Assembly: GCA_907165275.2 (NCBI GenBank)
Contig: OU015670.1
Coordinates: 9,327,501 to 9,391,500, forward strand
DNA from: Zygaena filipendulae
Lineage: Eukaryota; Arthropoda; Insecta; Lepidoptera; Zygaenidae
Direction of reading: 5' to 3'
DNA: 64,000 nucleotides
Made by a program: the position numbers and the translations under genes. Each line of letters opens with the position of its first letter. Positions within the stretch are counted from its first letter, which is position 1. The notes under the pieces were generated by a model. The model was not told where the DNA came from. It did not search any database and worked only from the letters and a program-made list of their open reading frames with translations. Shown one piece after another: positions 1 through 12,067 of the stretch.

Positions 1-1746
1 ATAATTTTTATTTTTTATTTTTTACTATCTCGGCATTTTTTTATATTTTTTTTAGTATATCAGAAATAAAGCTTATATCATATTCATAATCCATGCCAAG
101 TTTCATAATGGGCCGCGCAGTCGTTTAGGAGCTATTTGTGTTTAAAACCGAAAGGAGGCGGCGGCGGCTCCTTACTCGCGTGTAGTCAGTCACCGCTACT
201 TACATGGTAGGTCATATAAATGGTTTTTTTTTGGTTTGATAGAGATCTTAGGGTATCTAATAATTATAACCAAGAATTATAGGTACCTAATTCATCAGGT
301 TTATTTGAAAATCTTTACAGTTTTATGAGTGGAAGAGTCACTTGTTCGTTTGATGATGATACCGTCACGCGTCAGTGCTTGTAATGAAAGCGTGGATTTT
401 TTTTGTGCCAGGTATAGTTATTGCAGAATCAAAACGGCTCTTGAGTTTGTTTCTGTATTGATCGATTTCATTTATATCAGCATAATAAATTGCAGTGTGT
501 GGCAATGATGCTTTTGCCCAATCATATAAACCTTTTGGTGTAATAATCGCTTTATCTGGACCTGACTGTAAACTAGCTCGTGTCGCCAAGCATTTTATAT
601 TGCCACCAAGACCATCACAAGGCCCTTTTCCGTGAGAAGTAGCATGGAAATGGATTTCTGCTTCTGTTCTTAATATAAGCTCTTAATGTGCAACATCGAT
701 GAGTTGTACCGACAGTTCAAATTAGAATACCCTGAGACAAGGGTGGGACTCACGAGATATTTGCTGAGAACTACAGCTTTGTAATACAAGATGCTGCTCA
801 GTCTTTCCACTGGAACAATGACCAGGCTACTCTTCTGACGTCGGTTTATTATTATCGCCAAGGACAAGATATAAAACATGGAAGTATGATAATCATATCA
901 GATGACTTAAAACACGATACAGCCACTTTTTTCAACTTTCAAAATATTCTGCATCAGTATCTCCAAGAAAATAACGTTATTACTAAGAAATATATCTTTA
1001 TAACCGACGGCGCATCACAATATTTTAAAAATAGATTTAATTTTATAAACCTTTTCTACTTCAATCATGATTTTGGAACAGAAGCAGAAATCCATTTCCA
1101 TGCTACTTCTCACGGAAAAGGGCCTTGTGATGGTCTTGGTGGCAATATAAAACGCTTGGCGACACGAGCTAGTTTACAGTCAGGTCCAGATAAAGCGATT
1201 ATTACACCAAAAGGTTTATATGATTGGGCAAAAGCATCATTGCCACACACTGCAATTTATTATGCTGATATAAATGAAATCGATCAATACAGAAACAAAC
1301 TCAAGAGCCGTTTTGATTCTGCAATAACTATACCTGGCACAAAAAAAATCCACGCTTTCATTACAAGCACTGACGCGTGACGGTATCATCATCAAACGAA
1401 CAAGTGACTCTTCCACTCATAAAACTGTAAAGATTTTCAAATAAACCTGATGAATTAGATACCTATAATTCTTTGTTATAATTATTAGATACCCTAAGAT
1501 CTCTATCAAACCAAAAAAAAAAAACATTTATATGACCTACCATGTAAGTAGCGGTGACTGACTACACGCGAGTAAGGAGCCGCCGCCGCCTCCTTTCGGT
1601 TTTAAACACAAATAGCTCCTAAACGACTGCGCGGCCCATTATGAAACTTGGCATGGATTATGAATATGATATAAGCTTTATTTCTGATATACTAAAAAAA
1701 ATATAAAAAAATGCCGAGATAGTAAAAAATAAAAAATAAAAATTAT
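1..1746. mobile_element. Foldback element: ~670-bp inverted arms around a ~405-bp centre
   Basis: Positions 1-669 and about 1076-1746 are near-perfect reverse complements, differing by a few substitutions and small indels in A/T runs. The unique centre is about 670-1075. The left arm reaches base 1, so the outer end and any target duplication lie outside the window. The arms contain the 3' part of a transposase-like reading frame plus its downstream non-coding DNA, so the element looks like an inverted duplication of one transposon's 3' end (foldback type). It lies upstream of the first visible cyclin G exon and so probably sits in an intron of that gene. An assembly artefact at an inverted repeat is the main alternative. 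Confidence 0.85.
736..1380 (+). pseudogene. Transposase-like gene fragment inside the foldback
   Basis: An open frame runs from just after a stop at 733-735 to TGA at 1378-1380 (214 codons), with the first ATG at 886. The product contains ISDDLKHD, then FITDGASQYF, then HATSHGKGPCDGLGG followed by a basic KRLATRASLQ stretch. I recognise this motif order from uncharacterised, transposon-associated proteins of insects and cnidarians, but cannot name the superfamily. The spaced acidic residues would fit an RNase H-like nuclease core; that is inference. The N-terminal half is missing. The last ~300 bp are repeated on the minus strand at 365-669. Probably a dead fragment. Confidence 0.55.
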
Positions 1747-2364
1747 TTTCTTTTTTTTTCAGCTATTTAATAAAAATATTGTAAATTCAATTATAAGGTT
1801 TAAAAAGTCATATAACAAAGTATGGAATCCAGTAGCAAAAATATTTTTCTGCATCTTTTTTAAGCCGCATAATGGCATTTGAAGTAGTCCATAACTCACC
1901 GTAACTGAAATCTTCAAAGACCGATATCTCGTAAACTAGGTTCGCCACTTTAAAAATATTTTGTATCTGTGTTGAGAACATGTACAGGTATAACATTCTC
2001 AAATATAACTGAAATCGGAAGTGTGAACCTGTTTTGGCCTGCCCGCTTCACGTGAAATGCCCCTATACCTACTATAAGCATGCTGTGTTTACCTGTAATA
2101 GATTGTACAATTAGCCTTAAGTTATTGTCTTAAAGTTTAATATTTTTTGTTATTGTATGATCGTTGGTAATCCAAATAAAGAAAATAAAATAAAATAAAA
2201 TAAAATAAAATAAAACGTCACAAATTCACAAACTCACTAACTTCAGCTCTATATAATATTAGTATAGATCCCCATTCTTCGCTACTACTGTTAGTGCGCT
2301 ACTAAAATCCGGTGGTTAAGTTGCATGGCCTCTCTGATTAACATATTTTTCGCCATGGCCGCAG
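1747..2364. other. Probable cyclin G intron, no gene
   Basis: AT-rich DNA between the foldback and the first visible cyclin G exon. It holds an (AAAAT)n tract at about 2181-2215 and a short reverse fragment of the Helitron-like family near 2213-2270. Nothing else was recognised. Confidence 0.5.
2181..2215. repeat. (AAAAT)n microsatellite
   Basis: About seven tandem AAAAT units, directly readable. Confidence 0.9.
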
Positions 2365-5300
2365 GTTCCTCACCAAGATGAAGGTCCGCCCGTGCCACGT
2401 GCCCTGCATCACGGTCTCGTGCATGGACATCGCCATTGAAGAGTACGCGCGCGCCACGCGCGAGCCAAGGAAGGTCACCGTCAACGAGCTGGGTGATTAT
2501 CCACTTCAAAACACAACACACAGATCTACTTGATCCCACACTAAGCTATAAGCTTGTGTCGTGGATTATCATTATCATTATTATAATTATTATCATTCTC
2601 GCTTTATTATTAACTGGCTGACCCGCGCGGTTTCACCAGCGGTAATTTCGTAGTTCCCGCGGGAATTCCGGATTACAATAGAACCTATGTTACTCAGGGA
2701 TAATGCAGCTTTCTAGTGGTGAAAGAATTTTCGAAATCGGTCCAGTAGTATTTGAGTTAAATAGTAACAAACATACAAATAAATAATCTAATCTTCCCTC
2801 TTTATAATATTAGTATAGATAATGACGTCACGAGTCCCCCAGCCTAAACTTGTGCTCTATCTAGGTTTGGAGAAAGCAAAAAAATACGTGTCTATTATTT
2901 TTTTATTTTGTCACAGACGGACCAATTGGAATTTTTCGATTTTTCACAAAATACCCAATTAGCTACCCGCTAACCAATAGGTAATTAATTATGATCGTGC
3001 ACATTGCAGTGTCGATATCGCAGTCGGCGTGCACCGCGCGCGACGTGGCGCGCCTGTCGGCGGTGGTGCAGGACAAGCTGGCGCTGGTGGGCGGCGGCGC
3101 GAGCGTCACGCCGCTGCACTGGCTGCGGCTGCTGCGCGCGCTCGCCGCCGCCGCCGCCGGCGCGCTCGGCCTGCCGCCGCACACCGTCGCCGGGGTGAGC
3201 GCGCATTGGGGAAAAAAAAACAAAAAAGAAAAAAAATACCCACCAGCAATCAAAAAAAAAAAACAACTAACCAGCCAGCAACCAAAAACAACCAATAATC
3301 CAAGTTTATTTCATTTTCATTCATTTCAATCGCCCGTCGCTCGGAGCGGGCCGGCAATGGGGTTATTACACCCTTTGTTTTTTTTGAAAGTCCTTTAAAT
3401 TAATCCTGAGATCGTTATGGATTCAGTGGAGAATTTTTATTAAAATTTTATAAAACCGAAAAATACCTTAAAACGATTTTTTATTCACGATAGCCGCCAT
3501 GCTTTCAGCTTGTGACGTCTCTCCAGTAGTTAACTATACGTCTGCGAAAGAGATAGTCTTTTCCGATACACACTGCGAGCACTGTTCAGTTGGTATAGCT
3601 AACTACAAACGAACAGCTTTGACGTTATAAGTTACAGTGCTCGCAGTGCATATCGGAACACTCCCTAGGTTGTTTACTAACGGAGTGACGTCACCAATAT
3701 GGCCAATGCCGTTTTAGTCATTAGAAAAACAGATTACGACGTCACTCCGTTAGTAAACAATCTAGGGTGTGTTCCGATATGCACTGCGAGCACTGTAAGG
3801 TATGTCATATTATGAGGAATTTCTCCTCTGTAAGAGCATTGAACAGTGCTCGCTGTGTAAATCTTAACATACACTGTCTTTCGCTGTCGTATTGTTTACT
3901 ATCGGAGTGACATTATCATTATCGGAGTTTCCGCGCGTAAATTCAATATCTCATGATTTTGAATTTATAGATTTTGAAATATCGTTTTTAAGGCATTTTA
4001 TAAAATTTTAATAAAAATTCTCCACTGAATCCATAACGATCTCAGGATTAATTTAAAACAGTTTTCAAAAAAGGTGGAATACCCTATTGCTATTATTGTT
4101 GTGTCGCCTTCGGGTGGAGCATCGCTATTTTTTTAAATTTAGATATTAATTTCAGAGTTGTTCTAAAATTCTTTTGAAAAAATTAATAAAATGCCTAAGA
4201 TGAAAAACAAAAAGAAAGTGATATTAAAAATTTAAATTTAGTGTGGTGAAGCCATAAAAACATCGCGGTTATGAATGATCTATCATTTTCGCTCCCCCTC
4301 TCTCTGTCTAACTCTCTTACACTCGTCCTCTCTCTCTAACTCTCTGCCTCTCCCTTCCCCCTACTCTCTCTCTCTCTGCCCCTCGGCGTAGTGTAACAGT
4401 ATGTAACAGTATGTAACAGTATATCATTCTCGGCTGCCGCAGGAGGGCGAGCTGGCGCACTCGCTGGAGCTGGCGGTGTGCGACGCGGCGTGCGCGAACG
4501 CGCGCGGCTGCGAGCTGGCCCTGGTACTCATATACGACCAGCTCGGTGAGTCTTGCACTGTGCTACCTGTCCCCCGCGGCAGTTTCGAAGATCCCGCGGG
4601 AATTCCGGGATAGAAAGTAACCTATGTCTCCTCTGTACCCCTGACAATGTGAATGCAAAATTTCATGACGATCGGTTCAGCCGTCAAGGCGTGAAAGCGT
4701 AACAGACAGACAGAGTTATATTCACATTTATAATATTAGTAAGTATGGAGTAGTATGGATAATCGTTTTGATGACATCTGGCTTGATGACGTGTAATTGT
4801 TGTTATATTATAATGTGGTGTCGCAGAGCGCACGCTGTCGTCGCGCGCCCCGACCGAGGCGGCGTGCCGGCTGCTCGACTTCGGCGCGCAGCTGCAGGCG
4901 CACTGCCGCGTGAGTGCCCCCCTCTCGCCTAACACGCCGGCCACTGAACGTTACGCGTCGGAACTTGTATATCTGCCAATACTTAATGTCAGAATAGTGA
5001 CGTCACGCGAAATTTCAACTCAATGTATCGCCGTTATTTTTTGATTACGTAAAAAGAGAAAAAATACGTGTCCAATATTTTTTAATAGTCTACAAGACGG
5101 ACTAAAAAATAAAAATTAGGCAACATGCCCATTATACGATCTATATATACTATAGTTAGGTATTGTATGTGTGTGCGTGTGCGCGTGTGCAGATGTGCCC
5201 CTGGTCGCTGGTGTCGTGCCGGGAGCGGGCGCGCGGCGTGCTGGCGCGCTACGAGGCGCGGGCGGGCGCGCCGCACCGCCAGCGGCTCGTGTGGCGCCTC

Positions 5301-6466
5301 TCCGAGCGGACGCTCAAGGTACTATACAATATAATAGAATAACGTCTGTCAAGCTAGAAAGGTCAAGCCGGCAGAATCGAGTGTTTTTTAGGTCAAAATT
5401 TAGTGCTCATTTAGTGCTAATTTAGTGCTGAAAAAAAATATTTTGGTGCTGTGATAGATGGATCAAAAATGAGAACACTGCTAACTTTTTATTAAGCTAG
5501 CAGTGTACCGTTCGTGACCGCGTTTTTGAGAACTTGAAAACTTTTTACTTAAGTAAAAGTTATTGAAAAAAAAAAAATTAAAAAAAGATTATTTTTCAAA
5601 AATCCTCCGCTACAATGGCAGCACTAATTGAGCACTAAATTGTTAGCTCATGCGAATTCCGCTGCAACTGTATCATAACGCGGTCACGAACGGTAACCTT
5701 ATTATCTGCAAAAAAAGCCAAGCCCTACGGACCAACTGTGACCTTGTCACCTGTGTGGCATCGGCGGAGTGCGCTGTGTTGCCACATTAGGTATATCCGA
5801 AGCCATAAACTAGAGAAGTAGTAAAGTAGAGCAACGCGGCGGTTGCAGGTGCTGCGGCCCACGGACAAGCTGACGACGGTGCTGCCCACCATCGAGGAGC
5901 AACACTTGGCGGGCGACGGCGCGCCTGCCAGGAACAGGTAAACACGTGCACATACATATGTATTTATAGTGCCCCACGGCTTTACTCGCGTTAATTACGG
6001 AGTTCCCGCAGGAATTCCGTTAAAAAATTACCCTAGGTCCTTCTCTGCATGCCTGACAACGTGTATGCAAAATTTTTATGATGGTCGGTTGAGGCGTGAA
6101 AGCGTAACAATCAAATAAAACTCAAATTCGTATTTAACGTTTTACCTAGCCTTAGCTTATACTAGAGAAGTCAGCTCGAAATGTCATATCTTCTTGGACA
6201 CACATAAAAAACCATCACTGTGAAATTTATTGTCCAGTACCTTATAACACAACACAATCAATTTTTAATAAACATGAAAATAAATTAGAGAACCGCCAGA
6301 GTTTTGATTCCCGCCAAAAAACCCCCTCGGATCTTACAACATGCACAAAAAAAAAACGATAAAAAAATATCATTTTTTAAACCACAGATCAGGCAGCGAG
6401 AGCAGTGAGAGTGAAACATCGGACTGGCCCCGCAGCCCCGTCCTGCCCGTATATTGCAGTAACTGA
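2365..6466 (+). CDS. CycG: Cyclin G, 3' seven exons (5' end outside window)
   Basis: Exons 2365-2492, 3010-3194, 4443-4545, 4827-4909, 5193-5318, 5849-5937 and 6388-6466 (TGA 6464-6466) join in one frame with GT donors and AG acceptors, giving 263 visible codons. The start FLTKMKVRPCHVPCITVSC matches the second half of the cyclin box of the cyclin G family. SISQSACTARDVARL and QDKLALVGGGASVTPLHWL follow in the order expected for cyclin G helices, with alanine-rich stretches. The C-terminus is acidic and serine-rich (SGSESSESETSDW), a likely regulatory or PEST-like tail. Cyclin G is a non-cyclic cyclin linked to growth, cell-cycle and DNA-damage control, with PP2A regulatory subunits as known partners. 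The first exons and the N-terminal half of the cyclin box must lie upstream. Exons are very GC-rich, while the introns are AT-rich and full of repeats. Confidence 0.88.
2613..2820 (-). mobile_element. Helitron-like short repeat
   Basis: In reverse orientation: a degraded hairpin/CTAG end near 2613, the core TTCCCGCGGGAATTCCG, and an end in TATAATATTAGTATAGAT. It belongs to the window's most abundant family and lies in a cyclin G intron. Confidence 0.7.
2821..2966. mobile_element. Half copy of the TGACGTCAC terminal-inverted-repeat element
   Basis: Shares the blocks ATGACGTCACGAG, AAAATACGTGTCTATT and the GACGGAC end with the full copies at 27460-27791 and 59840-60166. Only one arm is present. 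Confidence 0.6.
3353..4090. mobile_element. Long-inverted-repeat element with nested palindrome
   Basis: A ~100-bp end around 3353-3455 (GCAATGGGGTTATTACACCC, then TTAATCCTGAGATCG) returns inverted at about 3995-4090. The interior contains a second palindrome: 3632-3690 matches 3739-3800 inverted (AGTGCTCGCAGTGCATATCG and CGGAGTGACGTCA blocks). No coding capacity was seen. It sits in the cyclin G intron between the second and third visible exons. Confidence 0.75.
4292..4384. repeat. (CT)n-rich pyrimidine tract
   Basis: Imperfect CT/CCCT microsatellite in a cyclin G intron. It is followed at about 4394-4425 by three tandem copies of AGTATGTAAC, just upstream of the acceptor at 4442. Confidence 0.85.
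4566..4747 (-). mobile_element. Helitron-like short repeat
   Basis: Begins CTGTCCCCCGCGG, carries the CCCGCGGGAATTCCGGGAT core and ends in ATTTATAATATTAGTA. Reverse orientation, in a cyclin G intron. Confidence 0.75.
4986..5132. mobile_element. Half copy of the TGACGTCAC terminal-inverted-repeat element
   Basis: GTGACGTCACGCGAAATTTC followed by a TACGTGTCCAATATTT block and the GACGGACTAA end. Same family as 27460-27791. In the cyclin G intron before exon 5193-5318. Confidence 0.7.
5971..6130 (-). mobile_element. Helitron-like short repeat
   Basis: GTTCCCGCAGGAATTCCG core followed by the GGCGTGAAAGCGTAACAA block. Reverse orientation, in the last cyclin G intron. Confidence 0.65.
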
Positions 6467-9400
6467 AAAAAAAAGTCACCCTAAAAAAAATCAGTAACAA
6501 AGGAACGTATCACACAATTTTGGCTGAACGACTTGCCTTTGCCCGTTTACAGTGAAGCGTGTCTATGGTTCATAAAATACATAAAAGTGTTGAAATTGTT
6601 ATTTGTTTGAGTCAAGTTTTTTTTTTATTTAGTTAATGATGATGGGCCAAATCACCTTCCGAAACTAATTATCCATTCGATTTTGAGAGTTGCCAGTGGA
6701 AAAAATTGAAAATGGTACGAATATTTCAGTTTTCAAACAACATGTTTAAACTTCTCAGCTTTTTATTCACCCATCCCTAAATCGAATGGATAGCTTCGGG
6801 TATAAAAACATTCATACATACATATACTTTTATACATATTTTTCTATGTATAAAATTATTAATAATATTAATATTTCAAGCATCATTTCTATCCTCTCCA
6901 GCCCAAAGAAGTTCACTTCTGAAACTCTGTGTTTTTGTGCAATTCTCGAATATAATATGGCTTCGTCAGTCAAAACAGAATGGCAAACTGCAATTTAGTA
7001 TGTACATATGTATATCCGTGGGAATATATATTCCTTTGTTTGGAAAAGAAAATGTGGTCCGTTCAACTTAAAAACCTAACCTTTCGAGGTCCCAGTGAGG
7101 TATTGAATATTGTAATTGACTTTAATTAGTCTTGAAAAAAAAACCAAAATTATCACAAAAAGAAAAACAGTTTTTTGACTGTAGAGAATCCCCACTTTTG
7201 AAAAAATCAAAAATTCCGAGATACTCTTAGAAAAAAACCGATTGGGCGTTCAAGCATTTTGGTGCCAGTTAAAAGTTGTATTTTTAAGCGAAAACTTATC
7301 ATTAAGTTAATGCATATTTATTTTTTAAGTTTAGAAATTCAGGAAATTGAGGAAAAATATTCTAAAAAAATATATAATTTTTCTCAGTTTCCGTAATTTA
7401 CTTTGAAGAAGTAAAGAGGATAATTATAAGTATTTGAAAATACTAATTCGTGTTTATCGAATACGTTATAAACAGTTATTATTTGAATAAATATCTTTGT
7501 AAGGTTTTGTTGTAATGTTTTTTTCTTTAATTTTGAAAGGGCAACGGGTTTTTCTTAAATTTGAACATTATTGTTATTTAATTAATAAATTTTAAAATGA
7601 AGCTTTATTATCTTTATGTAATTCTATTATAAATGAATTATTGTAAATTATATTTTTCAGGTTTCAAAAACCTAAAACTTAAAAACATTCTTAAGGAATA
7701 ACCGTTGTCCTTTTTTGTCTTAAAAAAACTAAGCTTATGTACTGTGATGACTAAAATAAGAAAAGTGACAAAAAAATATATAAAAATAATAAAATTCCCG
7801 TACCTTTGTTTTAGGTTATAAAAAAATTTATAAGATTAACTACTTAAGAGTTTTTTTTTGTTTGTTTTTTTTTTATAATTTTTAATTGATTCGTGATATT
7901 ATAGGCCTCAAGATTTAAAAGGGACATTTGATTACGGATAAAAAAAAATGTTTTTTTTTTTTTTACCCTTTTATTAAAACTTATTAATACCTAGTAGGTA
8001 TAAAAAGAAACCGATTAATATTGATTTTTAAGTTCACTTGTCCTTTTTGTATCTTTCGTGGTTAAATTTAAGCTAATGAATTAATTTAAGAAAATGAATG
8101 TTTGTCGTGTGAATGTATTGAAAAAATAAAAAAAAAGTTTAAATGTAAAAAAAAAATGTAAAAAAAAGTCCACCGATTTCAATCAATTTTTCAAGTAACT
8201 TGTTCTTTATTCGTATCGTAAATTTTCTATATATTTTTAATATACTTAAGTATATAATTGTATCTATTTTTACACGGCTACTTTATTTATGTAATATGTG
8301 AATGATTTTACTAATATGTATTTTATTTATTATTTTAATAAGTTTTGACTCTCCGTAACTTAGGAGTACATTAAAAATCAAAATGCATTAAAATGGGTAA
8401 AGTAATTAGGTATATCGCGGAAAAAACAAAATTATCATTTAAAAATATAAAAACGATCATTAAATACTTTCTAAGCAAACCTTTTCCTAGTCTTATTGAT
8501 ATAATACTTTAAATAATAATATCTAAATATAATATTTTGAACATATTTTAAATAATTAAAATATTTTGTACATTTACCTTTACGCTAGATAAGAGAATTA
8601 AAGATAAACGACAAAAAAATTACAAATTTTCTATGTTAGAAAAAAAATCTACAAAAAAAGGTGATCTCATGAGTGTAGGTACTAACTTTAGTAGGTAAAA
8701 TATAATAAAAATCAATTTGTAGTTTGTACGTTCATATTCACATATCCATTGTGAATTTAATATGCCTTCAGCATAATATTTTTATTTTTAAAAATAATTA
8801 TTTTCCAATGCCGTTTTCAGCTCATGTGAACCTTACAGTGAAACATATCTTCCAATCTTCCAATACATTTCATGCAGACAGAAATCTATAGGAGAATAAC
8901 GAAAAAAAAAAGTTTTTTTTTTATACTTTGGAAATTTTAGCATGTCCCGACAGTATGAATGAGTCCACTAAGCGCCTTAAGCTGATAGCATGTAGCTACT
9001 GCAGTATACACAAAAATAACTGGAACCATTTTGGAAATCGAAAAGAGAAATGTCAGTGAGTAGTGGATATAGACAACAAGAAAAACGTCGGCAAATCTAC
9101 CGATGAAATAGTCATGTAAATATTCCAGAAAACATGAAAGTAATAACACTAAATAAGGAATATAAATAAAGATAGTAAGAAAGAAATAGAAATTTTTACC
9201 AAAAAAATAAATATACCAACTTATTGGGAGTTGAGGTTATAATATTGTCACTATAATGATCTTAAAAATTAAATATCATAGTTTAGAAAAAAACTATTTT
9301 CAATAAACAGACAGAAAGTAACATTCGTAAATATAGTTATGATGAGAATGCAAACTTACACAGTGTATAATATATTATGTACATATATTATGTGTTGAAT

Positions 9401-9729
9401 GGTCACCAGAGCGTATGGGGGGTCATCCTCAGTTGTCCCCGTTACCAGTGACAAATGGGACACTTTGTAACCATATCCATACAAAATTTACAATACAATA
9501 TACTTTATATTGCACCAAAGATATTCACCGTATTTATGTAGATTACATGCATGGCAAAAAGGCGGCCTTATTGTTAGAATCTGTTTTTTGTAAAATAACC
9601 TCGAATAATGAACTCAAAATTTGTGTAAAATGACCTTAAAATTCCTACTCTAATAAGCCCGAATTGTAAGAAAAGGACAGCGGTCACTTTCGTTGATCGC
9701 GCTATTTCACCCACGTATTGTATTAAAGA
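6467..9729. other. AT-rich gene-free DNA downstream of cyclin G
   Basis: No exon-like open frame or repeat seen elsewhere in the window was recognised over these ~3.3 kb. The proximal part probably holds the cyclin G 3' UTR; AATAAA-type hexamers occur (for example near 7486) but none can be singled out. The contrast with the repeat-filled remainder is notable. Confidence 0.5.
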
Positions 9730-9872
9730 GACGTTCTGGCTCATCTCCCACAAGTTGGTATATTTAATTTGGCAACGCACCTGCACGCCTTCGGGTGTTG
9801 CGGATGTCCATGGGCGGCGGTAATCACTTACCATCAGGTGTACCACTTGCTCGTTTGCCTCCTGACATAAAA
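9730..9872 (-). repeat. Interspersed repeat (ACTTACCATCAGG type)
   Basis: GGGCGGCGGTAATCACTTAC and CACTTGCTCGTTTGCCTCCT are shared in opposite orientation with 19648-19925. Probably the tail of a retroelement; family not named. Confidence 0.6.
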
Positions 9873-10708
9873 AAGGTCACTTTTATTCTGAAGGCATGAG
9901 TTGTTCATTTTCATTCCTGCTGCAATAAGATTCGAGCTGTCAAATTTGCTCGGTACCTTTTTAAAGGTGACATAATATCCCTAATAACATATTTCGGGGC
10001 AAAGTTATTTGTCAAGCATTTATACAAGTATTCTATGTATTTAATACATTTATTTTATTTATTGTAATTGATATTATTACAATAATTAATGTTTGAAAAT
10101 TATAAATTTTTTATGAACAGTTTTCCAGTTCTTTTTTGGTTTTAATGTTTGCGATTTGAAAATAATTCGATTCTTTCAACGATTTTTTTTTTTTCAGAAA
10201 AATTGTAATGAAATGAATGTAGGTACGTGCTGTGTTGATAACATGAATATAAAAAAAAGCAAATCACTCGAATTTTTTGAGAATAAATAATGATAATATG
10301 ATTGGAGTTTTTGTTTTATTGCATCACGATCCCGCTCTGCCCGGTGGTTCCCTTAACCCTTTTTGCAGACTAACAATTTGGAAAAAATAAATCCAGTTTG
10401 TCAATTAATCAATCTGACAGTAATACTGTTGCGACCTCTACGGCACAAGTCACGAACTACAACGGAGCGACGAGTATTGGCTAGCGGCTATATGGAAGTC
10501 CTGAATCGCGCTAACGAAGTTTTCACACTGCGCTGCATATCCTATAACAGCTTGGAATATTTATATCCAAACAGATTACCTCAGTCAGTCTAAAAATTTG
10601 GGAAAAAAAGAAATGTCCAAACAGTTCGATCATCGCACTACTAAGAACTAGTTTACATTTCCTATTGCTGAACCTATAGGTTCCTATTAGTATACGGTGA
10701 TAATGATT
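9873..10708. other. Gene-free spacer
   Basis: AT-rich sequence with no convincing gene, splice-consistent exon or repeat match within the window. Confidence 0.4.
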
Positions 10709-11846
10709 AATTCTATCAGTGACACTAGGTAGGTACAACCACAGATAATATGTACAGCTGACTCATTTTTTAACCGACTTCCAAAAAGGAGGAGGTTCTA
10801 TGTTCGATTGTATGTTTTATTTTTTTTTATTTTTTTATTTATTTTTTATGTAGGTATGTTCACCGATTACTCGAAGACGGTTGGACCGATTTGAAAAATT
10901 CTTTTTTTGTTTGGAAGGGTTTACTCCCAATTAGGTCCCATTGCCACCAAGTCGAGATCTGATGATGGGATCTTGGAGTAATCGAGGGAACTTCAAAAAT
11001 TATGGGTACACCTATAGCGATTTTTGTATTTTTTATAGTAAATCGTTTCTTTGCTTTTGGAAAGAAAAATTTGAAGAAGTAGAACTGATGATGAAGACCA
11101 CAGAAGGTCATCGGAACTACTCAATAATGGGTATTTCACGGGTTCCGAATCGTTTACTTTAATATAGTTTCTAAACAATTTATGCCCGTCACAATGTATA
11201 TGGTGAAGTGGAACTGATGGTGATGTACTAGGAGAACTCCTCAACAATTAACGTCCCTGCGTCGGGAAAAGCAATATTTTGTAAAAGGTGATGAGCAGTT
11301 GACATTAGGCTATTGTAACTTAGAGAAATTACGAACTAAATCACTTAAAAGCGAGAAATAAACAAAATTAAAACCGACTTCCAAAAACACAAAACTAAAA
11401 ATAACAAAATACCGATTTAATCCAAAAGACAAAAACACACGTAATATTATTATTGGTTTGTGCTACCACTGATCGGTATGAAGTCGGTGACAAGTCAAAT
11501 ATAAAAGGGGAAGATGGGATAAGTCGACTCCCGCCACCAGCTCTTCGTGAGCAGAACAACCCAAGTGGGCAGACACCAGCGGGCATGTCACCGAATTCAA
11601 ACCGATCATTGGTAGCACAAACCAATAATAATATTACGTGTGTTTTGTTCTTTTGGATTAAATCGGTATTTTGTTATTTTTAGTTTTTTAGTTTTGTGTT
11701 TTTGGAAGTCGGTTTTAATTTTTGAAATCTTTACTTAAAATTAAGTAATCTTTAAAACGACTCCGAGTGCGGCCGCTAGTCGAATTCTATCAGTGACACT
11801 AGGTAGGTACAACCACAGATAATATGTACAGCTGACTAATTTTTTA
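10709..11846. mobile_element. AACCGACTTCC element flanked by ~63-bp direct repeats
   Basis: The element proper is 10772-11714, starting AACCGACTTCCAAAAAGGAG and ending GGAAGTCGGTT. Its 3' third (about 11370-11714) is a near-perfect palindrome. The same element is at 35138-36353. Flanking copies of a ~63-bp sequence beginning AATTCTATCAGTGACACTAG lie at 10709-10771 and 11783-11846 and differ by about one base. Open frames inside are low-complexity and not convincing genes. Confidence 0.75.
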
Positions 11847-12067
11847 AAACACCCTTTTCGACTAGGTATAACCTTGTACATGTATCTAACAACGAGGTGT
11901 TATGTTATAAATAACGTAAAAAAGGTTTTTACATCTATGGGTGATATGAATAGAATAGTAGGTATACAGAGATTTCACACGTTTTGTCTTTGGGCACTTG
12001 AACCTACCAACTGGCCGTGAGGGTGCGAGTAGCGTAGGATAAGATTACCTATAGTATTTTATAGTTA

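Noticed and set aside
365..589. Minus-strand open frame identical to part of the plus-strand transposase fragment
   Set aside because: It is the inverted arm of the foldback, not a second gene.
2963..3398. Several overlapping open frames on both strands around 2963-3398
   Set aside because: GC-rich shadows of the cyclin G exon 3010-3194 continuing into intron DNA.
11770..11790. Adjacent NotI and EcoRI sites (GCGGCCGC, GAATTC) suggesting a cloning-vector junction
   Set aside because: A similar GAGTACGGCCG context recurs at about 12625-12645 without the sites, so this is a genomic repeat.
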